Part shown: positions 26,717 through 36,075 of the stretch, one piece after another | Position numbering within the stretch: position 1 is the first letter of the stretch | Layout of the letters: each line of letters begins with the position of its first letter | Assembly: GCF_015864575.1 (NCBI RefSeq) | Contig: NZ_JADYWW010000002.1 | Location: 496,001-560,000, forward strand | DNA from: Salinibacterium sp. SWN248 | GTDB lineage: Bacteria; Actinomycetota; Actinomycetes; Actinomycetales; Microbacteriaceae | DNA: 64,000 nucleotides | Direction: 5' to 3' | Program-made: the position numbers and the translations under genes | Notes under the pieces: generated by a model | Database searches by the model: none | The model's input: the letters and a program-made list of their open reading frames with translations, nothing else | What the model was told of the DNA's origin: nothing

Positions 26717-27465
26717 TCCGGAGCTCGCAGCATGTAACCAACCCCGCGCACGGTTTGGATCATGGGCGGGCCAAGAACATCGACCTTCTTGCGAAGGTAA
26801 GAAATATAGATTTCGACCACGCTAGCTTTGCCCCCAAAGTCGTAACTCCACACCCGGTCGAGGATCTGGGCTCGGCTCAGAACTCGACGTGGGTTACGCA
26901 TAAGGTACCGCAACAGTTCAAACTCGGTGGCCGTGAGTTCGATCGCGGTGCCGGCGCGGCTTACTTCATAGGTGCTTTCATCGAGACTCAAGTCGCCGAC
27001 TTCGATGATGGGGTTAGCCTCCCCCGAGATCGTGAGCGCTGAACGACGGAGCAGTGCCCGCAATCGCGCAACAAGCTCTTCGAGGCTGAACGGCTTCGTG
27101 ACGTAGTCGTCGCCGCCCACCGTGAGACCGGCAATGCGGTCGTCAACGGAGTCTTTGGCGGTGAGAAAAAGAATCGGGGTTTGGATGCCATCCGCCCGCA
27201 AGCGAGAAAGCACCGAGAGGCCATCGAGGCCAGGAAGCATGATGTCGAGAACGACGACGTCTGGCTTGAACTCGCGGATGGTCGACAGCGCTTGTGGACC
27301 ATCGGACGCGAGCCGAACATCCCACCCCTCATAGCGCAGCGCCATCGAGAGTAAATCGGTGAGCGAGTCTTCATCGTCGACCACAACCGCACGAATAGCG
27401 GTTCCATCGGCGCGGCTGAGGCGCGGTTGAGCCTGGACGGCGGGGAGGTGGTGTGACTGGGTCAT
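26713..27465 (-). CDS. Response regulator, OmpR/PhoB family
   Basis: 250 aa. Receiver domain with acidic pair Asp30/Asp31, phospho-acceptor Asp74 in VVLDIMLPGLDG and Lys in LTAKDS, then a winged-helix domain (ELTATEFELLRYLMRNPRRVLSRAQILD read in two parts, ending VRGVGYMLR). The ~20-residue N-terminal extension before the receiver may mean a later start. Operon with the histidine kinase; 177 bp separate it from the divergent ABC permease. Confidence 0.95.
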   Translation of the reverse strand: MTQSHHLPAVQAQPRLSRADGTAIRAVVVDDEDSLTDLLSMALRYEGWDVRLASDGPQALSTIREFKPDVVVLDIMLPGLDGLSVLSRLRADGIQTPILFLTAKDSVDDRIAGLTVGGDDYVTKPFSLEELVARLRALLRRSALTISGEANPIIEVGDLSLDESTYEVSRAGTAIELTATEFELLRYLMRNPRRVLSRAQILDRVWSYDFGGKASVVEIYISYLRKKVDVLGPPMIQTVRGVGYMLRAPE

Positions 27466-27642
27466 GTCGTCTAGTTATTCGGAGTTTCCTATGAAATTTC
27501 TGTGCGCCATCGATGCAACTGCCACACGTCCACGGGCTTACGACCTTCAAAGCCCACTCTCAGCCTTGCCATAGAGCCCTGATAGACGACGTTTCTAGGT
27601 TTGTGTCAACTACCGCACCGTCCGCATCACCCGAGGAGACCC
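27466..27642. promoter_or_regulatory. Divergent control region between two-component system and ABC transporter
   Basis: 177 bp between the response regulator start and the permease start. It must hold both promoters. I see no obvious perfect dyad or direct repeat in it. Confidence 0.4.
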
Positions 27643-29151
27643 ATGTTCGGAACGTACCTGTATCGAGAGCTCAGCAATCGACGCAAACAAACAGCCATTA
27701 TCGCGGCCGGAATGGCTCTTGCCATTGCCCTTGTCATGATCGTCAATGGAGTAGCCGCCGGCGTCAAGGATGCCCAAGCTACCGTGCTGGCCTCGGTCTA
27801 CGGCGTCGGCACCGACATCACCATCACGCAAGACCCCGCACAACCAGTCGAAGGCGAAGAAGGCCAGACGCAACAACAGCAGCCCCGCTTCGAATTCGGC
27901 GCTGATGACGGCGAAACGACAGACGGCACCACCGCCATCAGCCAATCCCGCCTCACCAGCGGCATCGCCAGCACCACCTTCGATGCGGATGCCCTCACCA
28001 CAGCACAGGGCCTCGACACCGTAGCCGCAGCCACCGCCACTCTGGCCCTCACCAACGTGAGCTTCAGCGGCGAAGTAGCAGCGCCCGATGCCGCAACCGA
28101 ACAAGGCACAGGACAGGAAGGTGCAGTGCCAGGAGAAGGTGCAGCACAGGGCGGCCGCGGCGGCCCAGACGGAGCAGGCGGAAGCGCCTTCGACGTTGAT
28201 ACCTTCACCGTCACCGGAATTGACGTTGCTGGCGAAAGCGTCGGCCCACTCACCTCCGTAGAACTTGTCGACGGCCGCGCCTTCGAGACGAGCGACAGCG
28301 ACTCCAACGTCGTCATCCTCGACACGAGCTACGCCACCACGAGCTCACTCGCCGTCGACGACACCCTCGAGATTGGTGGCGAAGAGTTCACCATCATCGG
28401 AACCGTCACCTCTACCTCGTCTGACGCGACTACGGCATCCAACACCTACATTCCGCTCGATACCGCCCAGCGTGTAGCTGACCTTGAAGGTCAGGTCTCC
28501 ACTGTCTACGTGCAGGCGGCAAGCTCCACAGACATCGCGAGTGTTCAGTCAGCACTGCAAACTGCGCTTCCGGATGCCTCAGTGAAGACCCAAGAAGACC
28601 TCGCCTCGAGCGTTTCTGGTTCGCTTTCCACCGCCTCCGACCTCGTCGGAAAGCTCGGAACGTGGCTGTCGATCATCGTGCTCGCCGCTGCCTTCCTGAT
28701 CTCCGTACTGCTCACCACGTCGGGCGTCGCCCGTCGCACTCGTGAGTTCGGAACTCTGAAAGCAATCGGCTGGAACAATGGCGCCGTGGTGCGTCAAGTT
28801 GCCGGCGAATCACTCGTGCAGGGCGCCATCGGTGGAGTGATCGGAGTCGTCGTCGGTTTGCTCGGCATCCTCTCCATCAACCTCATCGCTCCGGTGCTCA
28901 GCGCGAGCGCAGTCGCCACAACAGCGGTCGCAGGCCAGGGTGCCGGTCAGGGCGGAGGCGGAAACCGCTTCGGTGATGCCGCAACCACCGCAGCCGCAAC
29001 GACCGATATCGCTCTCCAGATTCCCGTGACCTTCGGAATCATCGGCATCGCTGTTGTTCTCGCCATCGCGGGAGGCCTCATCGCCGGAGCATTCGGTGGA
29101 TGGCGTGCAGCGCGACTGCGCCCGGCCGAAGCTCTCCGCAGCGTCGCCTGA
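27643..29151 (+). CDS. ABC transporter permease, FtsX/MacB type
   Basis: 502 aa from ATG 27643, preceded by GAGGAG. An N-terminal span (QTAIIAAGMALAIALVMIVNG), then a ~300-residue extracytoplasmic domain, then three C-terminal spans with the FtsX motif (TSGVARRTREFGTLKAIGW). Two low-complexity insertions stand out: a Gly/Ala/Glu-rich stretch near residues 150-190 and GAGQGGGGNRFGD in the loop before the last span. MacB-type transporters work as mechanotransmitters, moving peptides, lipoproteins or antimicrobials away from the membrane. Confidence 0.92.
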   Translation: MFGTYLYRELSNRRKQTAIIAAGMALAIALVMIVNGVAAGVKDAQATVLASVYGVGTDITITQDPAQPVEGEEGQTQQQQPRFEFGADDGETTDGTTAISQSRLTSGIASTTFDADALTTAQGLDTVAAATATLALTNVSFSGEVAAPDAATEQGTGQEGAVPGEGAAQGGRGGPDGAGGSAFDVDTFTVTGIDVAGESVGPLTSVELVDGRAFETSDSDSNVVILDTSYATTSSLAVDDTLEIGGEEFTIIGTVTSTSSDATTASNTYIPLDTAQRVADLEGQVSTVYVQAASSTDIASVQSALQTALPDASVKTQEDLASSVSGSLSTASDLVGKLGTWLSIIVLAAAFLISVLLTTSGVARRTREFGTLKAIGWNNGAVVRQVAGESLVQGAIGGVIGVVVGLLGILSINLIAPVLSASAVATTAVAGQGAGQGGGGNRFGDAATTAAATTDIALQIPVTFGIIGIAVVLAIAGGLIAGAFGGWRAARLRPAEALRSVA

Positions 29152-29186
29152 TCCCCCGCACCCTGTAGATCTCAAGGAGACTTTCT

Positions 29187-29858
29187 ATGTATGAACTCAA
29201 CGAACTTACAAAAACCTACGAAACCAAGCGGGGCACGGTAACGGCCCTTAACAAGGTGAGTTTGACCATCCCGACCGGACAGATGGTGGCCATCCAGGGC
29301 CCCACCGGTGGTGGCAAATCAACGCTGCTGCAAATGTTGGGCGCGCTCGAACGCCCCACCAGTGGCACCGTCACGCTCGGCGATGACGAACTATCGAAGA
29401 TGCCGGATTCGCGGCTCGCAGAAATTCGCGCCCGCACCATCGGGTTCGTCTTTCAGGGCTTCAACCTCATCCCCACCCTCACCGCTCAAGAAAACGTGGA
29501 GACCGCACTAGCGCCTCTCGGGCTCTCAAGCCAGGATCGCAAGAGTCGAGCCACGGCGGCTCTGGAAAAAGTTGGACTTGGCGAGCGTCTCACCCACCAC
29601 CCTTCCGAGCTCTCGGGTGGTCAACAACAACGTGTTGCGATCGCGCGCGCCCTCGTCAAAGAGCCGACCGTGCTGTTGGCCGATGAGCCGACAGGGAACC
29701 TCGACGAGCAGACCCGTGACGAAATCATGGAATTGCTCGAGGGGCTGTGGCGGGATCAGGGCCTCACTCTCATCATCGTCACCCACGACTCAGCCGTCGC
29801 GAAGCGTGCCGAGCGCCGACTGACGCTGAAGCACGGTGCGGTGACCGAGAAGAAGTAG
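29187..29858 (+). CDS. ABC transporter ATP-binding protein, LolD/MacB type
   Basis: 223 aa with Walker [11 protein letters not shown]-loop VFQGFNLIP, signature [13 protein letters not shown], Walker [13 protein letters not shown] and switch THDSA. Begins 35 bp after the permease stop with an aaggaga ribosome site; the two form one transporter. In the Walker A motif, Thr/Gly replace the commoner Ser-Gly-Ser, which is tolerated. Confidence 0.95.
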   Translation: MYELNELTKTYETKRGTVTALNKVSLTIPTGQMVAIQGPTGGGKSTLLQMLGALERPTSGTVTLGDDELSKMPDSRLAEIRARTIGFVFQGFNLIPTLTAQENVETALAPLGLSSQDRKSRATAALEKVGLGERLTHHPSELSGGQQQRVAIARALVKEPTVLLADEPTGNLDEQTRDEIMELLEGLWRDQGLTLIIVTHDSAVAKRAERRLTLKHGAVTEKK

Positions 29859-29894
29859 CAGGGTCGTATCCCTCGGACGGGCGGCGCGCGGTCG

Positions 29895-31226
29895 CTAGCG
29901 CGTCGCCCCAGGGATCAGCCAGCGATCGCCTCGCGCACGGATGCCCAGAGTGACAGCGCGGGCACCGATATAGCCGAGACCAAACGCGAACCACAGGGCC
30001 ACGATTGCGGACACGGCTGTGAAGTGTGCCGTGTCGACCCACCACAGCAGGGGCACGTAGACCGCCAGATTGATGAGGCCAGTGAGCGCCAGATAGCGCG
30101 CATCCCCCGCGCCAATTAATACGCCATCGAGGACAAACACAAAGCCCGCGATCGGAATGCCGAGGGCAAGCACCGGCAGAAGCGCCGCCAAGCCGCTGTG
30201 CACCTCTGGGTCTGAACTAAACGCAAAACCGATCCACGGTGACGACACAAGAACCATGACTCCGAGAACGACACCGCTGCCGATTCCCAGCTCGATAAGG
30301 CGCCGCGTTATGGCACGCGCGCGCGGGAGGTCGCTCGCCCCCAGTTCTTTACCGATCATCGCTTGCCCGGCGATCGCGAGCGCATCAAGCACAAAGGCGA
30401 GCGTGGCGAAGATGGTGAGTGCGATCTGAACCGTCGCAAGCTCGGGCACTCCGAAGCTCGTGGCGACGGCTATCGTGGCGAGCATCGCTGCCCGTAACGA
30501 GGCAGTGCGCAATAGAAGCCAAGCTCCTGCATGGCCAGCCAACAGCATGCCTGTCGCGTGCGGTCGCAGCCGGGCACCCTCGCGACGGGCAAGAGTGACG
30601 AGCATCACTAGGTAGGCGGCAGCCATACCCCAACTTGCGACGACGGTGCCGATTGCTGACCCTGCAACGCCCCAGCCGAAACCGTAAATGAAGAGTGTGT
30701 TGAGCAGCGCATTCGAGACAAACCCGGCAACGGCAACCACGAGCGGGGTGCGCGTATCCTGCAATCCCCGCAGCAATCCGGATGCCGCGAAGGTGATGAG
30801 CATCGCGGGCAAGCCCAGGATCGAAATTGACAGGTATTCGGTGGCGTAGCCGACGACACTGGCATCCGGGTTGAAGAGGCTAATCAGCCAGGGAGTGGTG
30901 GGGATGCCGACCGCCACGAGCACGACGCCGAGTGCGATGGCCAGCCACACGCCATCAACGCCGGCGGCGACAGCACGCGCCCGATTGCCGACCCCCAGCC
31001 AGCGAGCGACTGCGGGAGTGGTGGAATACGCCAAAAAAATGAGGAGCCCGACGGCCGTCTGCAGCACAGCACTCGCGACGCTCAAGCCGCCAAGTTGGGC
31101 ACTGCCGAGGTGCCCCACGAGGGCGGTGTCGGTGAGCAGAAAGATCGGTTCCGCCACAAGCGCGCCCAGCGCCGGCACGGCAAGGCGGCGGATGTCACGA
31201 TCAAGTGGAGAGTGCAGCAATCCCAC
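29895..31226 (-). CDS. MATE family efflux transporter (DinF-like)
   Basis: 443 aa, 12 predicted spans in two pseudo-repeats, with AVPALGALVAEPIFLLTDTALVGHLG at the N-terminus as in DinF. Cation- or proton-coupled export of drugs or metabolites. Starts at GTG 31226, 6 bp after the stop of the upstream membrane protein, with no clear ribosome site, so it probably depends on translational coupling. Confidence 0.93.
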   Translation of the reverse strand: MGLLHSPLDRDIRRLAVPALGALVAEPIFLLTDTALVGHLGSAQLGGLSVASAVLQTAVGLLIFLAYSTTPAVARWLGVGNRARAVAAGVDGVWLAIALGVVLVAVGIPTTPWLISLFNPDASVVGYATEYLSISILGLPAMLITFAASGLLRGLQDTRTPLVVAVAGFVSNALLNTLFIYGFGWGVAGSAIGTVVASWGMAAAYLVMLVTLARREGARLRPHATGMLLAGHAGAWLLLRTASLRAAMLATIAVATSFGVPELATVQIALTIFATLAFVLDALAIAGQAMIGKELGASDLPRARAITRRLIELGIGSGVVLGVMVLVSSPWIGFAFSSDPEVHSGLAALLPVLALGIPIAGFVFVLDGVLIGAGDARYLALTGLINLAVYVPLLWWVDTAHFTAVSAIVALWFAFGLGYIGARAVTLGIRARGDRWLIPGATR

Positions 31227-31232
31227 GGTTGT

Positions 31233-32771
31233 CTAGTCTGCTGCGCTATCGGTCGCGTCTGCACCCGCGGACGGTGAAGTGTTCTTCGGTACAGGCTTTT
31301 TCGGCGCGGGCTTCTTTGGCGCAGGCTTCTTTGGCGCAGGCTTCTTTGTGGCTGGTTCGCTCGCGGCCGGCTTTTTCGCGGCCGAATCGCTCGTGGTCGG
31401 CTTGCTTGCGGCTGGCTGGGGCGCACGCTTTTTCGCTGCTGGTTTCGCTACAGCGGGCTTCGACGCTGCCGTGGTCGCTGTAGCTGTCGCTGTCGCGGAC
31501 TGTGAAGTGGGTTTCGCCAGAGTCTTCGCCGTCGTCTTCGCCGCCGCTTTTCTAGGCGCTGATGTCGATGCCGTTTTTGGCTTCGCTTTCACGGGAGTCT
31601 TCGGCGCTGCCGGGGCGGAAGTTTTCTTCACCGCAGTTGTCGTGGCCTTAGCAGCGGATGCCTTCGCCGGAGTCTTTCGTGGCGTGACCGTCGCAGCGGG
31701 CGTCTTCGGAGCTGCCGCTTTCTTCGAGGGCGCCTTTTTCGCTGGTGTGTTCTTCGCGGGGGCCTTCTTCGCGGGGGCTCGCTTCGCGGCAGGTTTCTTC
31801 ACTGCGGCGGTTGCCGCCTGTACTCCAGCAACCTCCTCCGCAATCTCGCTCTCAACCGCGATCTCATCGTCAACAGAAGTTGGCGGCGCTGTGCCCGCGG
31901 GCACAGCGGTCTCTAACGCAACATCCGATTCCGTGGCGTCGCTGTCGCCAGCCGAGGCGGCTTCGTCGATAGCTTCGCTAATGTCGGCTGCCGGTCCGTC
32001 TCTTGCCGCGCGACGTTCGCGGCGTTCGCGCACCTGGCCAACGACCGTCGGAATCAGCAGGACCAACAACACCACGACGATTGTCGTCACGATCAGCACC
32101 ACAGACTGCACTGAGCCTTGGTCAGGCTGTGGCGTCTCGTCGACGACCTCAACGAGGCGCGTGGACACGATGGGCTGGTATGCCTCGAGCGTCATTTCTC
32201 CCGCTACTTCGCTAGAGCCACGAACAAGGGGCGTGATCACACCGTCAAGGAGGCTGAACCAGGCACCGGTCTCGGGTTCCTGCACAAGGGTTGCATCGTC
32301 GTCGACATCGTCAAGTGCAAGCGCAACGCCGGGGCGGCGAATGAAGTCAATCATTTCGGGGTCAACGGTCGCGGGATCAATGCCGATCATTGCGACGCCG
32401 ACGGGCTCTTCTCCGATTGTCACCGGGACCATCCAACGGTTTACGTACTGCACCGGAGTCTCTGTCGATTGGCCCGAGTGATAATCGTTCGACCACAAGA
32501 AGACGCGATCAATGGCTCCGAGCTCGATTCCATTGGTGAAATCTAGTCCGCTGCCGCGTTGATTCTGCCCGAAAAACTCTTCGAGTTCCAAGAGCAACCC
32601 GTCATCAGCGTTGGCGAACAGCGTGACATCCGGCGGCGTCGAACCCACGGATGCCGAAGCTCCCACAACTGGAACCAGCGTCACGATTGCCACCATTGCA
32701 GCCGCTGCTACTCCGACCCAGCGACGACGGAAGCTCGGGGTTGACGCTGTGTCGGGGTGCATGGCTGGCAT
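31233..32771 (-). CDS. Membrane protein with extracytoplasmic domain and long Ala/Lys/Pro (histone H1-like) tail
   Basis: Start taken at ATG 32771 (ATG 32762 also fits), giving 512 aa. Residues ~18-43 form a signal peptide or first span. Residues ~44-215 are an extracytoplasmic domain I do not recognise (DVTLFANADDGLLLELEEFF, VFLWSNDYHSG, VPVTIGEEPVGVAMIGIDP). Residues ~223-245 are a strong span, followed by RERRERRAAR. An acidic linker (~260-315) leads to ~190 residues of PAKKA/APKKPAPKKP repeats like those of histone H1-like proteins. With a cleaved signal peptide the tail would be cytoplasmic and could bind DNA or RNA. Upstream of and coupled to the MATE gene. Function unknown. Confidence 0.82.
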   Translation of the reverse strand: MPAMHPDTASTPSFRRRWVGVAAAAMVAIVTLVPVVGASASVGSTPPDVTLFANADDGLLLELEEFFGQNQRGSGLDFTNGIELGAIDRVFLWSNDYHSGQSTETPVQYVNRWMVPVTIGEEPVGVAMIGIDPATVDPEMIDFIRRPGVALALDDVDDDATLVQEPETGAWFSLLDGVITPLVRGSSEVAGEMTLEAYQPIVSTRLVEVVDETPQPDQGSVQSVVLIVTTIVVVLLVLLIPTVVGQVRERRERRAARDGPAADISEAIDEAASAGDSDATESDVALETAVPAGTAPPTSVDDEIAVESEIAEEVAGVQAATAAVKKPAAKRAPAKKAPAKNTPAKKAPSKKAAAPKTPAATVTPRKTPAKASAAKATTTAVKKTSAPAAPKTPVKAKPKTASTSAPRKAAAKTTAKTLAKPTSQSATATATATTAASKPAVAKPAAKKRAPQPAASKPTTSDSAAKKPAASEPATKKPAPKKPAPKKPAPKKPVPKNTSPSAGADATDSAAD

Positions 32772-32909
32772 GGGCCTAGTCTGCCAGTTCGTACCGGCAT
32801 TGAATGCGCGGACGCGTGCCTCGTGGCCACTTAGCAGCGACGAATCCCTCCTTTCTCTGTCGTGCGCGCACGCTATGCCACCGGCACGGGAGACAATAGG
32901 GGTGTGACT

Positions 32910-33512
32910 ATGCAACCGGAACTCGATCTTTGGGAGCCGGTTGCGCCCAATCATCGCGACCGCATTGTTGCCCATTCTGAGGATCGAGTCGCATGGCTTC
33001 GTGCCCGCAGTCGTGGCGTGACAGCAACGGATGCCGCCCGCCTAGCCACTGAACAATCCTTGCGTGCGGTTGTGGAGAGCAAGCTTCTCGGCTCCGGTTT
33101 CAGCGGCAACGCATTCACTGATCATGGCCGCGCTCGGGAACCAGAAATCGCACGCTGGGTGCTGGGTGCGCACGGCATCCAGTCAAGTTCGGCGCTCTAT
33201 CACGCCCACGATCAGCCCCTGCATTTAGCAACCCCCGACGGCGTCTCGGTGCTTGATGGTTCGCTCGTTCTTTCGGAGATCAAGACGACGGCGAAAGCGT
33301 GGCGCACCATCCCGCGCTCGTACCTGCGTCAGGTCTGGTGGCAACAGTATGTGCTGGGCGCTGACCGCACGCTCGTAGTGTGGGAGCAACACACTGACTT
33401 TGTTCCCGTGCATTCTGAGCCGAAGTGCCAGTGGGTTGAGCGCGACGAAGATCAGATCCACACCCTGGTGGGCTTGGCCGATCGACTGCTCGATCTCATG
33501 CGAGCACCCTAG
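32910..33512 (+). CDS. YqaJ-family (phage recombination exonuclease-like) nuclease
   Basis: 200 aa from ATG 32910, preceded by AGGGG; an upstream in-frame GTG at 32904 is possible. It resembles the YqaJ/lambda-exonuclease fold: RSRGVTATDAARLA near the start, GRAREPEIARWVL, then a candidate PD-(D/E)xK core TPDGVSVLDGSLVLSEIKTT (the D and the ExK). Phage versions pair with a single-strand annealing protein; none is adjacent here and no other phage gene is near. It may be a domesticated chromosomal nuclease. Confidence 0.82.
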   Translation: MQPELDLWEPVAPNHRDRIVAHSEDRVAWLRARSRGVTATDAARLATEQSLRAVVESKLLGSGFSGNAFTDHGRAREPEIARWVLGAHGIQSSSALYHAHDQPLHLATPDGVSVLDGSLVLSEIKTTAKAWRTIPRSYLRQVWWQQYVLGADRTLVVWEQHTDFVPVHSEPKCQWVERDEDQIHTLVGLADRLLDLMRAP

Positions 33513-33534
33513 CCCTCTGTACTCAGCGAGCTCG

Positions 33535-34203
33535 TTACTCGCGTGCATTCCGTGACAGCGCGCGAGCAGCAATCACTGTGCCGAGGATGATGAGCCACGC
33601 AATCGCAATCGTCGTGGCAACAAATTCAAGCCTGCTGCCGAGCACAACCTGAAAGCGGAAGAGCGAAAAGAGCCCACCCGTTCCCGCAATTACTGCGACC
33701 GCAACGGCGGTGATGAGTGACATTCTGGCGAGCACACGGTGTTCCCGCGCGAACGAGGTTTGGATCATCGCCCAACATGCTGCTGCGAATGCAATGACCG
33801 CCGCCATGGTGTGCGTGAAGTCTTGCCAGGTGAAACTCGGGCCGTAGGGCAAAGGGCAGCCAGAAGTGCAGGTCACTTGCGATGCAATTAGGAAGAAGCC
33901 GCACCCCACCCAGAGAGATAACGCTGGCGAACCGACAGAGAGCAATGGCGGCCAGGCGCGCACCCGTCGGGCGCTCCACGCAACTGCTGAGCCACCGCCC
34001 ACAATGAGCAAGAGCGCGATCTCAAAGGCGGCCGCTGTAGGTTCGCCTTCCGCCCCCAACTCGCTGACATACAGCTCTCGGGGCACCATGAGCCGAGACG
34101 CCCAAATGACGACAAGCGCGATGCCGACAGCGACACTGCCGACGACGGCAGCGACTCCCTCAATGGCAGCGGTTGACACGCGCTGCGGCGCAATAGTAGT
34201 CAT
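33535..34203 (-). CDS. DUF998 family membrane protein
   Basis: 222 aa with about six spans. The layout is that of DUF998: an initial span, the exposed RELYVSELGAEGEPTAAAF stretch, CTSGCPLPYGPSFTWQDFTHT in an outside loop, then three more spans. Function unknown. Ends near the convergent YqaJ gene and begins 3 bp after the GNAT stop, so the two form an operon. Confidence 0.82.
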   Translation of the reverse strand: MTTIAPQRVSTAAIEGVAAVVGSVAVGIALVVIWASRLMVPRELYVSELGAEGEPTAAAFEIALLLIVGGGSAVAWSARRVRAWPPLLSVGSPALSLWVGCGFFLIASQVTCTSGCPLPYGPSFTWQDFTHTMAAVIAFAAACWAMIQTSFAREHRVLARMSLITAVAVAVIAGTGGLFSLFRFQVVLGSRLEFVATTIAIAWLIILGTVIAARALSRNARE

Positions 34204-34206
34204 TGG

Positions 34207-34758
34207 CTACTGGGCGGACAGCGGTTCGTTGAGCGAAAGCTGACGCACGAAGTCGTCTTCCCAGCGCTCTCCGACCAGAAACTTTTTGGTGCCGGCGAGC
34301 TCGAAGCCCATCTTTTCGTAGAAACGATTGGCGCGAGCATTCTCCTGATTCACGCCCAGCCACATCCCGGCAAAGCCTTGATCGCGAGCCCACGCGATTC
34401 CCGTACCGATCAACGCGGGCGCGACGCCAGCGCCGTGAAAGAGGCCGAGAACGTAGCATTTACTGAGTTCTACTGTGGGGTGAAGGGTAAGCACCTGGGC
34501 GACATCCGGATCACTGGGCTCGGCGGCAGAAAACAGCGCGTAGCCGGCGGGCTGGCCATCTACCTCGGCGAGAAGAACCTCGCGGGCAGGGTCAGTGAGG
34601 TAGTGACGGAACGCCGATACCGAAAGGTGTTCTGCGATGTAGGACGCGATCGCGTCGAGCGTTGTTGTGGCAGGGCACGCCAACGGAAAAGTCTGGCGAG
34701 CGATCTCGTGGAGCAACTCGGCGTCACTCTCGATAGCGCGGCGAACAGTGGTGGTCAC
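34207..34758 (-). CDS. GNAT family N-acetyltransferase
   Basis: 183 aa from GTG 34758, chosen because a GGGAG ribosome site precedes it; upstream extensions of the frame run into the rplA terminator region. Acetyl-CoA fold features: VLLAEVDGQPAGYALFSAAEP, ELSKCYVLGLFHGAGVAPALIGTG (loop motif A, variant) and LGVNQENARANRFYEKMGF. The substrate is unknown. First gene of a pair with the DUF998 protein. Confidence 0.88.
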   Translation of the reverse strand: MTTTVRRAIESDAELLHEIARQTFPLACPATTTLDAIASYIAEHLSVSAFRHYLTDPAREVLLAEVDGQPAGYALFSAAEPSDPDVAQVLTLHPTVELSKCYVLGLFHGAGVAPALIGTGIAWARDQGFAGMWLGVNQENARANRFYEKMGFELAGTKKFLVGERWEDDFVRQLSLNEPLSAQ

Positions 34759-34825
34759 AACAAGGCTCCCTACGGCAGATACTGACCAGCATATTCCCCA
34801 AGCACAATGCCTAGGGAATGCAAAA

Positions 34826-34855
34826 AACGGGGGCCGGCGCAAGCCGACCCCCGTT
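34826..34855 (-). terminator. Intrinsic terminator of the rplK-rplA operon
   Basis: aacgggggccggc (34826-34838) pairs with gccgacccccgtt (34843-34855) around a 4-nt loop. On the minus strand the stem is followed by TTTTTT. Lies 14 bp after the rplA stop. Confidence 0.9.
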
Positions 34856-34868
34856 CATTTAAGCAGTA

Positions 34869-35558
34869 TTAGATCGAGTTGATGTCGACCGGGATGCCAG
34901 GACCGAAGGTGGTCGAAACCGTTGCCTTCGTGATGTAGCGACCCTTGGAAGAGCTGGGCTTTGCGCGCAGAACCTCGTCGAGCGCTGCCTTGATGTTCTC
35001 GTCAAGCTGCTCAGCCGTGAAGCCAGCCTTGCCCACGATGAAGTGAACGTTGGAGTGCTTGTCAACGCGGAATTCGATCTTTCCGCCCTTGATCTCCGAG
35101 ACAGCCTTTGCGGTGTCAGGGGTAACCGTTCCGGTCTTCGGGTTTGGCATGAGGCCACGCGGACCAAGAACCTTACCCAAACGACCAACCTGGCCCATGA
35201 GCTCGGGGGTCGAAACTGCTGCATCGAAGCTGGTGTAGCCAGCGGCTACCTTCTCGATGAGCTCCGAGCCACCAACCTCGTCAGCGCCAGCAGCGATTGC
35301 TGCTTCTGCTGCAGGACCGGTTGCGAAAACAATAACGCGAGCAGTCTTACCCGTGCCGTGAGGCAGGATAACGGTGCCACGAACCATCTGGTCAGCCTTG
35401 CGAGGGTCTACACCCAAGCGAAGAGCAACCTCAACGGTGGAGTCGAACTTCTTCGAGCTCATTTCGCGAGCAACAGAGACAGCCTCGGTGGGCGTGTAGA
35501 ACTTGCCCTCTTCGAGCTTCTCAGCGGCGGACTTGTATGCCTTGGAATTCTTGGACAT
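34869..35558 (-). CDS. rplA: 50S ribosomal protein L1
   Basis: 229 aa with the L1 pattern ([62 protein letters not shown]). Binds 23S rRNA at the mobile L1 stalk and, as known in other bacteria, can repress its own operon. Start and rplK stop overlap by one base. Confidence 0.98.
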   Translation of the reverse strand: MSKNSKAYKSAAEKLEEGKFYTPTEAVSVAREMSSKKFDSTVEVALRLGVDPRKADQMVRGTVILPHGTGKTARVIVFATGPAAEAAIAAGADEVGGSELIEKVAAGYTSFDAAVSTPELMGQVGRLGKVLGPRGLMPNPKTGTVTPDTAKAVSEIKGGKIEFRVDKHSNVHFIVGKAGFTAEQLDENIKAALDEVLRAKPSSSKGRYITKATVSTTFGPGIPVDINSI

Positions 35559-35989
35559 TATGCCTCCACCGTGATTCCCATCGAGCGAGCGGTGCCCGCG
35601 ATGATCTTCATTGCGCCGTCGATGTCGTTGGCGTTGAGGTCAGCCATCTTCTGCTCGGCGATCGTACGTACCTGGTCTTTGGTGAGCTGCGCAACCTTGA
35701 CGGTGTGCGGCGTGCCCGAACCCTTTGCAACTCCAGCAGCCTTCTTGATGAGCTCTGCTGCCGGCGGGGTCTTGAGGATGAACGTAAACGAACGGTCCTC
35801 GTACACAGTGATCTCTACCGGGATAACGTTTCCACGCTGAGCCTCGGTAGCGGCGTTGTACGCCTTGCAGAACTCCATGATGTTAACGCCGTGCTGTCCC
35901 AGCGCAGGCCCGATGGGCGGTGCGGGGTTAGCGGCGCCGGCTTGGATCTGAAGCTTAATCAGACCTGTAACCTTCTTTTTCGGTGCCAT
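35558..35989 (-). CDS. rplK: 50S ribosomal protein L11
   Basis: 143 aa: [20 protein letters not shown] and [19 protein letters not shown] at the N-terminus, [20 protein letters not shown] in the rRNA-binding part. Part of the GTPase-associated centre and the site of thiostrepton action. Preceded by an 86-bp gap after nusG with a CCGCGCCC/GGGTGCGG hairpin. Confidence 0.98.
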   Translation of the reverse strand: MAPKKKVTGLIKLQIQAGAANPAPPIGPALGQHGVNIMEFCKAYNAATEAQRGNVIPVEITVYEDRSFTFILKTPPAAELIKKAAGVAKGSGTPHTVKVAQLTKDQVRTIAEQKMADLNANDIDGAMKIIAGTARSMGITVEA

Positions 35990-36075
35990 TGTGTTTCCTT
36001 TTCAGTACGAACTGACCCGTGTGGCCAGCTCTCCCGCACCCGAAGGGCGCGGTGGTTTTTTAGGGGCGTAAGCCC

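Noticed and set aside
31279-32481. Plus-strand 400-codon Phe/Ala/Gly-rich frame
   Set aside because: It is the antisense of the PAKKA tail, which creates a false hydrophobic-looking protein.
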